Of a stretch of DNA of 64,000 bases, positions 44,309-54,059 are shown in pieces. The notes beneath the pieces are model-generated. The model saw only the letters and a program-made list of their open reading frames with translations, made no database searches and was not told the origin of the DNA. Each line of letters begins with the position of its first letter. The first letter of the stretch is position 1. This stretch comes from JAFGXT01 sp963677165 (GTDB lineage: Bacteria; Verrucomicrobiota; Lentisphaeria; Victivallales; SZUA-371): NCBI GenBank assembly GCA_963677165.2, contig CAXXSX010000002.1, forward strand, positions 2,108,001 to 2,172,000, in the 5' to 3' direction. The translations under genes were made by a program, and so were the position numbers.

Positions 44309-44325
44309 CAATATGTTATTTCGTT
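44299..44325. terminator. Hairpin at the convergent murD/ilvH junction
   Basis: AACGAAATAACA pairs perfectly with TGTTATTTCGTT across a 3-nt loop (ATA), making a 12-bp stem that contains the murD stop. No long T-run follows, so it may terminate weakly or stabilise both messages. Confidence 0.55.
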
Positions 44326-44343
44326 CCGTATCCGTCGTCCAGA

Positions 44344-44850
44344 TTATAAACCAGAGGCGGAACCTTCTTCGCGTGAAATGGCAACACGGCCAGAGCGCGC
44401 GATTTCCACGATCTCGAATTTTCCGATCAGTTTGATGAAATTATCAAGTCTGGCGGAACGCCCCTGAACTTCAATACCAAGTTCGGCTGGATTGACGGTG
44501 ACAACCTGGCCCTTGAACAGTTCAGTCAACTGAATGACTTCTGCTCTTTCGGCAACATCTTTTGTTTTAACTTTGATCAGAAGCAGTTCGCGTTCAACAA
44601 ATTTGCTGCCGGTAAGATCGTCTACAGTAATAACATCCACAAGCTTGTTCAATTGTTTGTCGATCTGTTCAAGTACGGCGTCATCACCTTCAGTGACGAT
44701 GGTCATTTTTGAGATTGCCGGATCGTGTGTTTCATTAACGGTTAGTGAACAGATGTTATAGCCGCGGCCACTGAACAAACCGGAAATTCGTGACAGAACT
44801 CCGAATTTATTCCGTACCAGAACTGAAATGGTATGTTTCCTGGTTGTCAT
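44344..44850 (-). CDS. ilvH: Acetolactate synthase small (regulatory) subunit
   Basis: 168 residues with an N-terminal ACT domain (RKHTISVLVRNKFGVLSRI, ~4-22) and the C-terminal regulatory domain, as in IlvH/IlvN. It binds valine and stimulates the large subunit. GGAGAT precedes the ATG. No ilvB gene is seen within the window, so the large subunit must be encoded elsewhere. Confidence 0.95.
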   Translation of the reverse strand: MTTRKHTISVLVRNKFGVLSRISGLFSGRGYNICSLTVNETHDPAISKMTIVTEGDDAVLEQIDKQLNKLVDVITVDDLTGSKFVERELLLIKVKTKDVAERAEVIQLTELFKGQVVTVNPAELGIEVQGRSARLDNFIKLIGKFEIVEIARSGRVAISREEGSASGL

Positions 44851-44977
44851 TGATTATATCTCCAAAATTAAATGTATTGCTGCATTAGTATTAACTTATA
44901 ATCTGCATTCTCAAGTGCCATTTTGCAAATTTTCCTGGACATCTAGTGGAAAAAATTTTTTTCAACTTAGATGTCTG

Positions 44978-46081
44978 TTAGAAGAAAAACACCGGGATCA
45001 CCGGGACGTTTTCGATTGGCTTTGAACAGTATTTTCGGTTGACCAGGTCAAAAATACAGACGCTGCCTTCTTCTTTGATCGCCAGCCAGCGCCGATTGCG
45101 GCTTAGAACCTGACGGTATCCAGACAATAGAGGATGAGAGAATTGAAATGCTGTTATTGCCTTGCCATTCTTATCACGCACAAAGAGAGAATTATCACGG
45201 TAAAACCAAACGCTGCCGTTGGGGCCCCAGAATGCATTCGTACCCTGATTCAGTGATTCGTAGTTTTTTGCTCCGGTTTTCACCATATATATGTGGTTGA
45301 ACGGGTCACGATAGTCTGCGGCGGAAAAGAGCCAGCCGTGTTCGGGGGAAAAATCAATAATGCTCAAGTTATTGAGAGTTAAGGTTCGTGACGCAATTGC
45401 AAGATAATCTTCAATACTGGTATTTTTGTTAACGTTGACTTCGAATTGATGAAAAGGAATTTCATGAATCTCGCCGTTAGAATAAAAAAAGTTTCTTTTC
45501 TCGTTTAAAGATTTGTCAGATACTGAAAGTATCTTGTCGTTATAATTGGAAACGATCTTATTGGAAATTTTTTCAAAACCGTTTTTTGACAAAGGGAACG
45601 CACATTTGTATATAAAAATTTTGCTGGCGGCGTGATGCCGTTTTTTACTGGCGCTGGTGAACAGAAATTTATCAGTAGCGGCAATAAATTTATTCCAGCT
45701 CCATTGATTGGAAAGTCCCGGAAGACTGTCGAAGGTAATCCGGTCAATTTTAAAAGGGGTTCCCTTGGTCATTGAAAACACATCATGACCGAAAGTAAAG
45801 TATAATGTATTGCCGTCTTTGTTCAGGGTGAATGCTGGAATGCTGTAACTGGCATCGGCGAGCTGTCTGAAACTTATCAGACGATTATATCTTGGTTGAG
45901 GATCCAAGCTGGTTTCGCTGAGGATATGAAATGCCTTTTCTTCATCAAAGTATTGACCAAAACATATCAGTTTTACCTCGGAGGACAGTTTGCCATCCTT
46001 TACAAAAAAGTCTTTACTGCTTTGCGCCGTACAAGCTGCGGTAAAAATAAAACTACATATAAAAATAAACAATGTCTTCAT
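44978..46081 (-). CDS. Secreted beta-propeller-like protein
   Basis: 367 residues with a signal peptide (KTLFIFICSFIFTAACTAQ). The mature protein repeats beta-rich blades such as GNTLYFTFGHDVFSM, GSVWFYRDNSLFV and WLAIKEEGSVCIFD, typical of TolB- or WD40-like propellers. GAG lies before ATG 46081. It follows the esterase gene by 139 bp on the same strand and may bind carbohydrate or protein at the cell surface. The call rests on repeat pattern only. Confidence 0.6.
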   Translation of the reverse strand: MKTLFIFICSFIFTAACTAQSSKDFFVKDGKLSSEVKLICFGQYFDEEKAFHILSETSLDPQPRYNRLISFRQLADASYSIPAFTLNKDGNTLYFTFGHDVFSMTKGTPFKIDRITFDSLPGLSNQWSWNKFIAATDKFLFTSASKKRHHAASKIFIYKCAFPLSKNGFEKISNKIVSNYNDKILSVSDKSLNEKRNFFYSNGEIHEIPFHQFEVNVNKNTSIEDYLAIASRTLTLNNLSIIDFSPEHGWLFSAADYRDPFNHIYMVKTGAKNYESLNQGTNAFWGPNGSVWFYRDNSLFVRDKNGKAITAFQFSHPLLSGYRQVLSRNRRWLAIKEEGSVCIFDLVNRKYCSKPIENVPVIPVFFF

Positions 46082-46220
46082 AAAATTCTCATCAAAAATT
46101 AAAAGAAGACAATACACGCTTATTCGGGATTTGACTACTGTGAAAATGGTATTTTAAATAAATTTCGGGCACAGATTATGTCCAGCATAATTTACGCCCG
46201 AAAAAATTTATAATGATAAG

Positions 46221-47927
46221 TTATATACTGTTAGCCTGAGGAACGTCGCTGAAACTTAAGTCGTCAATCCACGCATCAGAGGCATTATAATATAGAATGG
46301 CAGTGTTTGCTCCTGCCGGTGCCTTAGCTTGTAGTTTTAACTGTTTCCAGTCATCCATACCGGCTTTTCCGATATAGAGCGAAGTTTTGATGAACTTGCC
46401 GCTGTTCAGCCAGTTGATACGGATGTTTGCGCCGTTTGATGTCCCGGCACATTTGAGCCAGCCTGCCAACAAATAGGTTTTTCCTGCTTCTATTCCATTG
46501 GCTTGCATTATTAACTGATTATTGCCGGATAGATGGGCCGCCGCTTTGCCGAGCCTCGCATGTTTTCCGGAGTCATCCCATACATATTTGCCGGTATGGT
46601 TAAAGTATGTCTTACCATTGTAGCCTTTGCTTTTTTGTTTTTCCAGAGAAGGATCGGCAAAGAAGTTTCCGGGATTTGCAACCTGTTTCGGAGTTGCAGC
46701 GTATTTTGAGATCTTAATACTTGAAACCGGCGTTGACGTTATTGTTCCAGACGTACTTATCACATTGATATAATAGTTGAGGAAGCAATTTTGATGATTT
46801 GGCGCTATAGCGGGGAATGATCCCATGAAGTTATTTTTATACAACTCCAATGAGTTAGATTTCCATTCTGTTTTGGTGTTTACGCTCAGTTCTTTTGCGG
46901 ACCAGGAGTAGACCAGATGTACTGCTTTTAATTTTGTGCCATCGAGCTTTATCCGGCCTTTGATTTCTTTATCCGACTTTGTGAACGCTGCAATTTTCAG
47001 GTTGTGATGAGGCTTGTTTTTTAGATATGTATCGAACCAGCTTGTTGCTTGTACATCAATCATATTCCAGCTCAGGCCGTGATTTATGTTGGGATAAAGC
47101 ACCAGACGTTTTGCGGAAGGTGTTTCTTCATAGGTTTTCAGCAGTTGTTTAAGCGGGAAAAACATATCATTGGTTCCAGAAAGAATCATTACCGGGACAC
47201 TGATCTTCTTTATTCTCGCTCCTGGATCGTAATGGTTCAGCCAGGCCTTGCGGGTGTGCGGAGTACAGAAGCCCAGGGGACCGGTCAGGGCATAAGTACC
47301 CGTGAAAAAGCCGGCTCCGTATATGTCGACAACGGCACTGATCCGATTAATGGTTTCCGCCGCCAGAAGTGAGCTGAATCCCCCCCAGGATATGCCGAGG
47401 ATCCCGAGTTTTTCCGTGTCGGCATTCGACTGAGAATCCAGCCATTGCAGGATCCTGCGCAGAGCGATCTGAATGTATCGAACCCGACTTTTTTTGAAGT
47501 TTTCCGGAAACAAACTTTTCGAATGTTTTTCTGTGGTCATTGTGCCAAAGGTACTGAAAGAATCTCCTCGTTTGCGTTTCTTTCCCGGATTTCCGGTCCA
47601 ATCAAAGCTCAGGCAGGCATAGCCGCGTGATGCCCAGCGTTTGACAAGGCTTGGGTCGGCCTGTTGTCCTCCGCCGTGAATATGGATGATCACAGGGTAC
47701 TTGCCGGGCCGGACCGGCGTTCCGTAGATACAGTAGATACGGTGTTCTGCTCCGTTTTCTTTCATGCTGGAAATGAAAAATTGTTTGACTGTAATTTTAC
47801 CTTCAGTCGATGTCTGAATCTTTTTCTCCCGCAATGGAAGTTGTTCCGAAGTCATTGTTTTGAATAATTCTTCGGCCGTTGCAGATATGCCGAGGCACAG
47901 TATAAGGATTGTAAATATATTTTTCAT
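46221..47927 (-). CDS. Secreted alpha/beta-hydrolase esterase with C-terminal carbohydrate-binding-like domain
   Basis: 568 residues with a signal peptide (KNIFTILILCLGISATAEE). An alpha/beta-hydrolase domain has the nucleophile Ser in GISWGG (S180), an Asp in GTNDMF (D254) and His in NINHGLSW (H283), the acetyl xylan esterase/dienelactone hydrolase-like arrangement. An Ig-like linker follows, then a jelly-roll CBM-like C-terminal domain (~425-560). It probably removes acyl groups from polysaccharides. It lies 11 bp downstream of the GH39 gene, so they are surely co-transcribed. Confidence 0.8.
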   Translation of the reverse strand: MKNIFTILILCLGISATAEELFKTMTSEQLPLREKKIQTSTEGKITVKQFFISSMKENGAEHRIYCIYGTPVRPGKYPVIIHIHGGGQQADPSLVKRWASRGYACLSFDWTGNPGKKRKRGDSFSTFGTMTTEKHSKSLFPENFKKSRVRYIQIALRRILQWLDSQSNADTEKLGILGISWGGFSSLLAAETINRISAVVDIYGAGFFTGTYALTGPLGFCTPHTRKAWLNHYDPGARIKKISVPVMILSGTNDMFFPLKQLLKTYEETPSAKRLVLYPNINHGLSWNMIDVQATSWFDTYLKNKPHHNLKIAAFTKSDKEIKGRIKLDGTKLKAVHLVYSWSAKELSVNTKTEWKSNSLELYKNNFMGSFPAIAPNHQNCFLNYYINVISTSGTITSTPVSSIKISKYAATPKQVANPGNFFADPSLEKQKSKGYNGKTYFNHTGKYVWDDSGKHARLGKAAAHLSGNNQLIMQANGIEAGKTYLLAGWLKCAGTSNGANIRINWLNSGKFIKTSLYIGKAGMDDWKQLKLQAKAPAGANTAILYYNASDAWIDDLSFSDVPQANSI

Positions 47928-47938
47928 TGATATTCCTG

Positions 47939-49573
47939 TTATTTTTTCATCTTGGCCGGTTCGATCTCTATCATGGCAATAGATGACGGAGGCATGTTGT
48001 AACCGAGGCTGACACTGTTGTCAATGATTTTGAAATTTCCCTGATCGGTTGTCTGCAGTGAAGTATTTTGTATACTAAAGGGAATTTTTTCCTTCCATAG
48101 CCCAATGGCGTTTGAGTTGTTTCTGCTGATTAGTGTGCGAGTTGCTTTTACCTCTCCGGTCGCGAAAAACGTTGTAGCATTCTGAATATTTACACTCACG
48201 CTTTCACGCTGTGAAAAATCCAGCGGAACTGCGTTTTCGGGTAACTTTGCCGCAAAATTCCAGATGATTACCTGAATTTTTTTCTTCGCTCGATCTGCAA
48301 CCGCAAATGAATTAATATTATCGGCCCTGGTCGATTCGACTCTGGAACCGTTCAGTTCGGAAATCATTTTGAATAAGTTGTATTGTGCTTTGGGGTAAGG
48401 ATGACCAAATATTTGTGGATTGACCATTAAAGAAGGCCAGCCCCAGATATTTTCTTTTTCTTTTCTCTTGCGTTGATACAGATCGGTGGTTACCAGATAA
48501 ATCGCGTCTCTTATGTTGTTTTCTAATATAACCTTCAGAAATTCCATTGACCAGGCGGCTCCAATATTGTCGGCGTTGACCAGGGATTTGGGACTATTGT
48601 TAGTATGATAGCTTGGTCCCCATTCGTTTATTTGTACTGGAACTCCGGGCAGATAATTGTCACGGACATCTCGCAGAGATTTGAGCATTCCCAGAAAGGA
48701 GGGATATCCTGCCTTATATTCTCCTGAAATCGATGAAATATTTCCATAGAAATGAACACCGATGAAATCAAGTTTCAACTTATGTTTCGCGCAGTCTTTG
48801 ACGAATCGTTCTGCCCAGTTGAACGATCCAAACCGAAAGGTATAGGCCCATGCCAGTGCCGGACCGCCGATTGTAAGCTTGTGCTCCGGATGTTTTTTCT
48901 CAAATTCTGTGGCAGCTTTGGCAGTTTCCGAGTACAGTTTGAACATTACTTCATACAGTGCGGCAGATCCTCTCGCCGGAATATTTGGGGTCGGACAGAT
49001 CACTCCACCGATATCGGGCTCGTTAAATACTTCAAATACGGCATTGGTAAATCCTTTTTTGATCACGACATATTCAAAATAAGCGAGCCAGTAATTACGA
49101 TAGAGTCGATAGTCGGAAGGGCCGCATACTTTACTTTTTTTGCCGCCGCCCATCAGGGAGATGCCGTCGTCTTTGATTTTTGCTTTTATCAGCAGAGCTT
49201 TCGGCATTCTTTGTCCTATGATAATATGTGGCGCGGCATTGAGTTCTTTACAGGTAGCGAGGTGGGTGGCGAGGCGGGTACGATGCGATTCATCGATAAT
49301 GTAATTGCCGCTGTTATCGAAACTTCCGGGTAAACCGTCCACATTGATGCACCTGATTTTTTTTACTCCAAGCTTCTTCAACGCTGCGGTACTTTCCGCA
49401 TTCGGACTGAATTCCCAGCCGACAGCCATGGTCAGGTGCTTTAGCCGGGTCAAGTCATTCCCTCCGGTCGTATTATTGCCAACTGAGGGGTTGACGCTGA
49501 TTTCAATTGCTCCCGCAGAAGACAGGACAAGAGTCAACAGAGTCAGAGTAATACTTTTCTGCAAAAAAGACAT
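47939..49573 (-). CDS. Secreted clan GH-A glycoside hydrolase, GH39-like
   Basis: 544 residues with a signal peptide. A (beta/alpha)8 barrel carries the acid-base Glu in EVFNEPD (E185) and nucleophile Glu in INEWGPS (E317), and a C-terminal beta-sandwich (~420-540) follows. Sequence style fits GH39 beta-xylosidase/iduronidase relatives. Substrate is likely a xylan or other beta-linked glycan. It lies between a pseudopilin and an esterase gene. Confidence 0.75.
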   Translation of the reverse strand: MSFLQKSITLTLLTLVLSSAGAIEISVNPSVGNNTTGGNDLTRLKHLTMAVGWEFSPNAESTAALKKLGVKKIRCINVDGLPGSFDNSGNYIIDESHRTRLATHLATCKELNAAPHIIIGQRMPKALLIKAKIKDDGISLMGGGKKSKVCGPSDYRLYRNYWLAYFEYVVIKKGFTNAVFEVFNEPDIGGVICPTPNIPARGSAALYEVMFKLYSETAKAATEFEKKHPEHKLTIGGPALAWAYTFRFGSFNWAERFVKDCAKHKLKLDFIGVHFYGNISSISGEYKAGYPSFLGMLKSLRDVRDNYLPGVPVQINEWGPSYHTNNSPKSLVNADNIGAAWSMEFLKVILENNIRDAIYLVTTDLYQRKRKEKENIWGWPSLMVNPQIFGHPYPKAQYNLFKMISELNGSRVESTRADNINSFAVADRAKKKIQVIIWNFAAKLPENAVPLDFSQRESVSVNIQNATTFFATGEVKATRTLISRNNSNAIGLWKEKIPFSIQNTSLQTTDQGNFKIIDNSVSLGYNMPPSSIAMIEIEPAKMKK

Positions 49574-49624
49574 TGAGAGTTCCTTTCTGTAATAAAATTA
49601 AATTAAGTTAAGTGTAGAACGCGA

Positions 49625-50395
49625 TTACCAGTTGCCGTCCCATAAATAGCGCTGCGGGAAGAATTCACCGGGTAACATCTGCGTTGTTAAATTGCTCTTC
49701 CGGTATGCTGCATGACCGTCGATAAATACGGCGTTGAAACCTTTATTATGCCAGGAGCCACCATTATAAATACCGTTATAACCCGCACGGCACAAGTCCC
49801 AGTTCCGTCCCGCGGGCAGGGTTCCGAATTGAGGATTGATTCCGGCGTCCAGCGCAAGCGGAATAATAGTGGTACGGCTCCAGGTTCTCGGGCGTTTCAG
49901 ACCATTGGCTTTACAAAAGTTCCAACCAGTTTCCAGGTTGTAAACATAATTTGTTGCCATTCCGCGGTTACTTGTCGTATTCATGTTGGACGGGCAGTCC
50001 CAAATGCCTGGAGGTTGCTTGGTTGCACTTCCCCATGACTTTCTTGCATTTTCAAATGTGGCTTGTGAAGTATAAAGCATAACATCGGCAACCCACCAGT
50101 CGTAAAACCAGATCGACGGATATGTTCCTGTGCCTACATTGCCGTAATCTTTAGGAAGCCAGCCATCAAAATCATCTGCATAGAGACTAAATCCTGATCC
50201 CATCTGCTTCAGATTGTTTGTGCAGGCAATCTGTTTTGCGGTATCCCGGGCTTTATTGAGTGCAGGTAGTAACATGGCTGCAAGAATCGCTATTATTGCT
50301 ATCACGACCAGGAGCTCAATGAGCGTGAAATTATTTAACTTGCATGTGTGTGAATGAAATGGCTTTCCACTGTGATTAATTAAATCAGATTTCAT
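49625..50395 (-). CDS. H-X9-DG pseudopilin, GH39-esterase locus
   Basis: 256 residues. A positively charged leader ends before FTLIEL, the prepilin peptidase site; a hydrophobic helix follows. The C-terminal H-X9-DG motif reads HNKGFNAVFIDGH, the signature known from PVC-group prepilin-like proteins. AAGGAGG precedes ATG 50395, preferred to 50464. It stands between the regulator gene (38-bp gap) and GH39 (51 bp), suggesting the pseudopilin serves the same glycan system. Confidence 0.9.
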   Translation of the reverse strand: MKSDLINHSGKPFHSHTCKLNNFTLIELLVVIAIIAILAAMLLPALNKARDTAKQIACTNNLKQMGSGFSLYADDFDGWLPKDYGNVGTGTYPSIWFYDWWVADVMLYTSQATFENARKSWGSATKQPPGIWDCPSNMNTTSNRGMATNYVYNLETGWNFCKANGLKRPRTWSRTTIIPLALDAGINPQFGTLPAGRNWDLCRAGYNGIYNGGSWHNKGFNAVFIDGHAAYRKSNLTTQMLPGEFFPQRYLWDGNW

Positions 50396-50433
50396 AGAAA
50401 CCTCCTTTCTCCTTGAATTAATTATGGTTGATT

Positions 50434-51606
50434 TTACAGATTTATTGTTTCTCCTGCGATCCATTTGGCCTGATGAGAAAAAGAACAGACATCTTCTCGG
50501 GTCGATTGAATTGATTTTACGATGTTGTCTACAGCCATGTAACCTACCTGACGTGGATCAAACTGCATTCGACTCCAGTCAATATCTCCGGGAAAGGGGC
50601 CGCCGTTGTTCCATAGAGTAATTACTGCCAGATTTTTTCCGGGTATGATTTTGTTTTCAGACATCCATTCGTATAAAACGGATAAAAAATGATCGTCAGC
50701 AACATATATGGCATCCGGACGGTTGGTTTTCCAGATATGGTCGAGTTGTTCCTTCAATCCGGTTCCAACGATATCTTTGACTTGAAGTATTGCCTGAAAA
50801 TCAAGGTTTGCTTCTGCAAGGGATTGCCGATAGAGATTGATTTCAGCAAAGGGCGAATGCCGAGACCGGTTCATTACGATAATCGCGATCTTTTTATAAT
50901 TATTTCTAATGAATTTGCGCATGGCCCTGGACAACGCTTCATCGGTATCAATTTTTACCAGCGGTTCAAGCTCAATATCAATGCTGCCGTTCCAGAAATA
51001 TGTTACTGGAATGTTGGAGTTTTCGCCGAAAACCCGGTTAAATACTTCTTTGAATAAATCGGCCCACCAGTACTCAATCAAGTAACCGTCGCATTGATGG
51101 CTGCTGATTTCCTTGACCAGCTCATCGGCATCTTTTATACGAGTGGTATCATATGACAACTGCGAATACGGTACAGCCTTACAGCCATGTTCCTTGAGTC
51201 GTTTGCATATGCCGGAATATATCAGGTTATTGGCCCTGAGCAGTAGAGCCGGATCCCCGGAAATACCGATACTTAACTGGTGTTTTTTCTGTTCCGGGCA
51301 ATGAGTAAGTTGTTGAGCATTATCAATAAAAAGCTGTTCAGGGATAATCTCGCCGGATATTTTCCGAACCTGTTCTTCCGGCATTGCATTTTCCTGCGAA
51401 TATACTTTTCTTACATAGGTTCCGCTGCCATGCTTCCTGGACAAATATCCATCGTTGACGAATACATCCAAAGCACGTCTTACCGTTTGGCGCGGAACTC
51501 CGAATATCCGCGCCAGTTCCGGTTCTGAACGCAATCTCAAGCCGCTGCTGCAAGGCGGGCGGCTGAGCATAAAACTGAATATGTCGTATAGGTCTTTCTT
51601 TTTCAT
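50434..51606 (-). CDS. Chimeric GntR/LacI-type regulator
   Basis: 390 residues. The N-terminal winged-helix (SEPELARIFGVPRQTVRRAL, ~27-46) is GntR-type and the rest (~105-390) resembles the LacI/GalR periplasmic-binding-like sensor. This domain pairing occurs in AraR-like regulators and responds to sugars. ATG 51606 has no Shine-Dalgarno sequence; the promoter places the RNA start on or next to it, so the message seems leaderless. It heads the run to pseudopilin, GH39 and esterase and probably controls it and itself. Confidence 0.85.
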   Translation of the reverse strand: MKKKDLYDIFSFMLSRPPCSSGLRLRSEPELARIFGVPRQTVRRALDVFVNDGYLSRKHGSGTYVRKVYSQENAMPEEQVRKISGEIIPEQLFIDNAQQLTHCPEQKKHQLSIGISGDPALLLRANNLIYSGICKRLKEHGCKAVPYSQLSYDTTRIKDADELVKEISSHQCDGYLIEYWWADLFKEVFNRVFGENSNIPVTYFWNGSIDIELEPLVKIDTDEALSRAMRKFIRNNYKKIAIIVMNRSRHSPFAEINLYRQSLAEANLDFQAILQVKDIVGTGLKEQLDHIWKTNRPDAIYVADDHFLSVLYEWMSENKIIPGKNLAVITLWNNGGPFPGDIDWSRMQFDPRQVGYMAVDNIVKSIQSTREDVCSFSHQAKWIAGETINL

Positions 51607-51607
51607 A

Positions 51608-51642
51608 TGGACAAGTATAGTGCAAGTTGTCCAAGATGTCAA
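51608..51642 (-). promoter_or_regulatory. Promoter and overlapping operator of the GntR/LacI gene
   Basis: On the minus strand TTGACA (51637-51642), 17-bp spacer, TATACT (51614-51619). An inverted repeat TGGACAA/TTGTCCA (51608-51614 and 51627-51633) overlaps the -10 and spacer, as expected for autorepression. The start codon begins at 51606, 7 bp from the -10. Confidence 0.75.
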
Positions 51643-51702
51643 TATGGTATCACTATAAAATCGTTTAAAAATAATGCAGTCAAGGTTATTGGAGAGGAAT
51701 TG

Positions 51703-54018
51703 TCATCGAATGATTTTGATCACGATCGGGTTGTTTTTCAGGATGATCTGATCAAATACCAGGTCGTTGCCATCGACTCTTGCCGGAATATCAAAGCTTC
51801 TGCCGGTAATCATATCAATGGCGACTGGTGGTTCTTTGTAGGGTGCGCCTTCGGTTATTCGGATGGAACAGCAGCGGCTGGAGGCTTCACCGTTGTAAGG
51901 CTGAGTGGACCATACCGCGATCATACGCTGAGCCGGTTTGTTCGGACTGGCGAATCCAAAGGCCATTACTTCATTGCTGGCTTTTATTTTGGCGCTGTCC
52001 CAGTCTTTGACCAGTCTGCTATAGACCATGCCTTTATGCAAAGGCTGTTTTTCAGTCTTAATCAGAAGTTTTGGGTCATATGAATAGCCGTTAAATAACG
52101 AGTTCATACGCTGGATGACGTAATAAGCGGGCTTGGGGCTGCGGTCAGTTCTGAGCTGACCGAAGTTGGCTTCTGGATTAAACGGATTTGAATTGTAGTC
52201 ATCGATAAAATCATACTGGCAGCTCACTTTGATGATAGGCAGGGTTTTGCTGAGTAGAAAACGTCGCAGGATATAAATGGCCTGGGTTGTTTCAGAATAG
52301 CCCATATAGATTTTCTTTTCGTTTTTACCGTTGAACAGGTAGGAAGGAAAGCCGAATTCGGTAATCCACAATGAGCGCATTTTTCCGATTTTTTTGAACT
52401 GTTCCGCATAAGAATTGATCAGGCCGACAAAGGTACAGTTTTTGTCGCCGGTTTTGATCCCGTCGCGTTCTTCCATAACCCAGCCCCATGGCATTTTTTC
52501 GGGAGTAAGGGCAAATGGATAAGCGTGTTCAGTGACGCCGTCGAGATTCTTTGTTACGCCTAAATTCAACAGGTGAAAGTTGGTAGATGGTGCCGCTCCT
52601 AAGCCGATAGTGGTGATTTCCGGGCGTACTTTCTTAATATGATCTGTAACAGCATTGCTGTATTTCAGAAACTCATGTACCCAGCGGTCAAGTTTGCCGT
52701 TGCCCGCATAGCCGTTCCATTTTCCGCCGTACATCGGCTTGAAACCAAAATTCTCAGGTTCATTGCCAACCTCAAAGACATCAACAAGATCTTTGGTTTC
52801 CATAACGATGGCTTCGAAGTATTTCTTTGCCTCTTCCACAGGCGTTTTGGGTCTGAGCCATAAAAGGACAATGACATTGATTCCTTTGCTTCTGGCATAT
52901 TTAATCCACTCCAGGTCGTATGGGTTTGTGTGGTATTTGCCGTCACTTTCCTTCTTTGCGTAGACGACATCACGAATCCATTTGATACCGGCATTTGAGA
53001 TCATGTCAAGTAGTGGCCGATAGTTATGCCAGCTCCGGAAGGGTCCCTGATCTTTTGCCGCGTATGAAAAGTGGGTACAGGTTCCTATAGTAGAATGTTC
53101 AATATCAATGCTCTTTACCGGAGAGCCAAAATTTATGTTATCGGATTTATCTCCGGCAAGAATAATTTTTTTTCTTGAATAATCTCCGTTTGATGAGTGA
53201 ATGGATATCAGCAACTGATAGGCATTATTGGGGTTTCTCGCTTGGAATGCAAAAGGGCTATACGAGAAAGTGAAGTTTTTTTTTGAGCCGTCCAGATAAT
53301 AATTTTGTACATGGTTACGGCCCATATTCGGAAAATCGATTGAAAGAGTGGCTTGAGTTGCTGTTCCGGTATTTTCCGCTTTAAGTTCCAGCATGGGGCC
53401 GGAAGCTGATTTTTTCCATGTTCCGCAAATATCCCAGCCGCTGCCGTTGAGGTTGAAGTTCTCACAATCGAATGTTATTTTTTGTTGAGCATTGCAAACG
53501 ACATCGCATGACTCAATGATTACTTTTCCGGGCTTGGTTTTATTCCCATAAATCAGCAGTGTAAAGCTTTTTAGCGGGAATTTTGGTTGCTTCAGACCCT
53601 TTTGTCCACCCCACATCCCTACCCAGGAACCATTAACCCGGAATGAACATTTTTTCGGTTTTCCGTTCAGCATGATCCGGGTCTTGCCGTGATAAGTTCT
53701 ACCGGTAGCGTCTACGATTCTATATTCCGCGCGGCATTTGGTATTGCTTTTCAGGGACAGTATGATCTTTTCCGTTCCATAGGGGATTGCCGCTTTGGGG
53801 GAAGCCGAGACATATTTCCCGCCTTTGGAAAAGTCGTACTCCAAGGCGATTTTTTCTGACTCCGTATCTTTGCTTATTTTCCCCCGGGCGCCTTTAAATT
53901 CTGCTCCGTTTGAGAATCGCCAGGACTGTGGATTGTCACAGGAATCCAACGTTACTGTTTCAGCGAATGTTGTGGCGGTAATCAGCATTGTTACCGAAAT
54001 AAGAAGTTTCTTTAACAT
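51703..54018 (-). CDS. Secreted clan GH-A glycoside hydrolase with N-terminal CBM-like domains
   Basis: 771 residues with a signal peptide. About 290 residues of beta-sandwich precede a TIM barrel with the acid-base Glu in EVGNEPENF (E420) and nucleophile Glu in WITEFGFPS (E554), typical of clan GH-A (GH5/GH39/GH30 relatives such as PslG). A C-terminal beta domain follows. Probable endo-acting enzyme on a surface or host polysaccharide. It ends 60 bp before the next regulator's promoter and starts 41 bp after a pseudopilin gene. Confidence 0.75.
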   Translation of the reverse strand: MLKKLLISVTMLITATTFAETVTLDSCDNPQSWRFSNGAEFKGARGKISKDTESEKIALEYDFSKGGKYVSASPKAAIPYGTEKIILSLKSNTKCRAEYRIVDATGRTYHGKTRIMLNGKPKKCSFRVNGSWVGMWGGQKGLKQPKFPLKSFTLLIYGNKTKPGKVIIESCDVVCNAQQKITFDCENFNLNGSGWDICGTWKKSASGPMLELKAENTGTATQATLSIDFPNMGRNHVQNYYLDGSKKNFTFSYSPFAFQARNPNNAYQLLISIHSSNGDYSRKKIILAGDKSDNINFGSPVKSIDIEHSTIGTCTHFSYAAKDQGPFRSWHNYRPLLDMISNAGIKWIRDVVYAKKESDGKYHTNPYDLEWIKYARSKGINVIVLLWLRPKTPVEEAKKYFEAIVMETKDLVDVFEVGNEPENFGFKPMYGGKWNGYAGNGKLDRWVHEFLKYSNAVTDHIKKVRPEITTIGLGAAPSTNFHLLNLGVTKNLDGVTEHAYPFALTPEKMPWGWVMEERDGIKTGDKNCTFVGLINSYAEQFKKIGKMRSLWITEFGFPSYLFNGKNEKKIYMGYSETTQAIYILRRFLLSKTLPIIKVSCQYDFIDDYNSNPFNPEANFGQLRTDRSPKPAYYVIQRMNSLFNGYSYDPKLLIKTEKQPLHKGMVYSRLVKDWDSAKIKASNEVMAFGFASPNKPAQRMIAVWSTQPYNGEASSRCCSIRITEGAPYKEPPVAIDMITGRSFDIPARVDGNDLVFDQIILKNNPIVIKIIR

Positions 54019-54059
54019 ATCATGATCCTTTGATTAACGTAAATATTTTGAGGGTTGGA

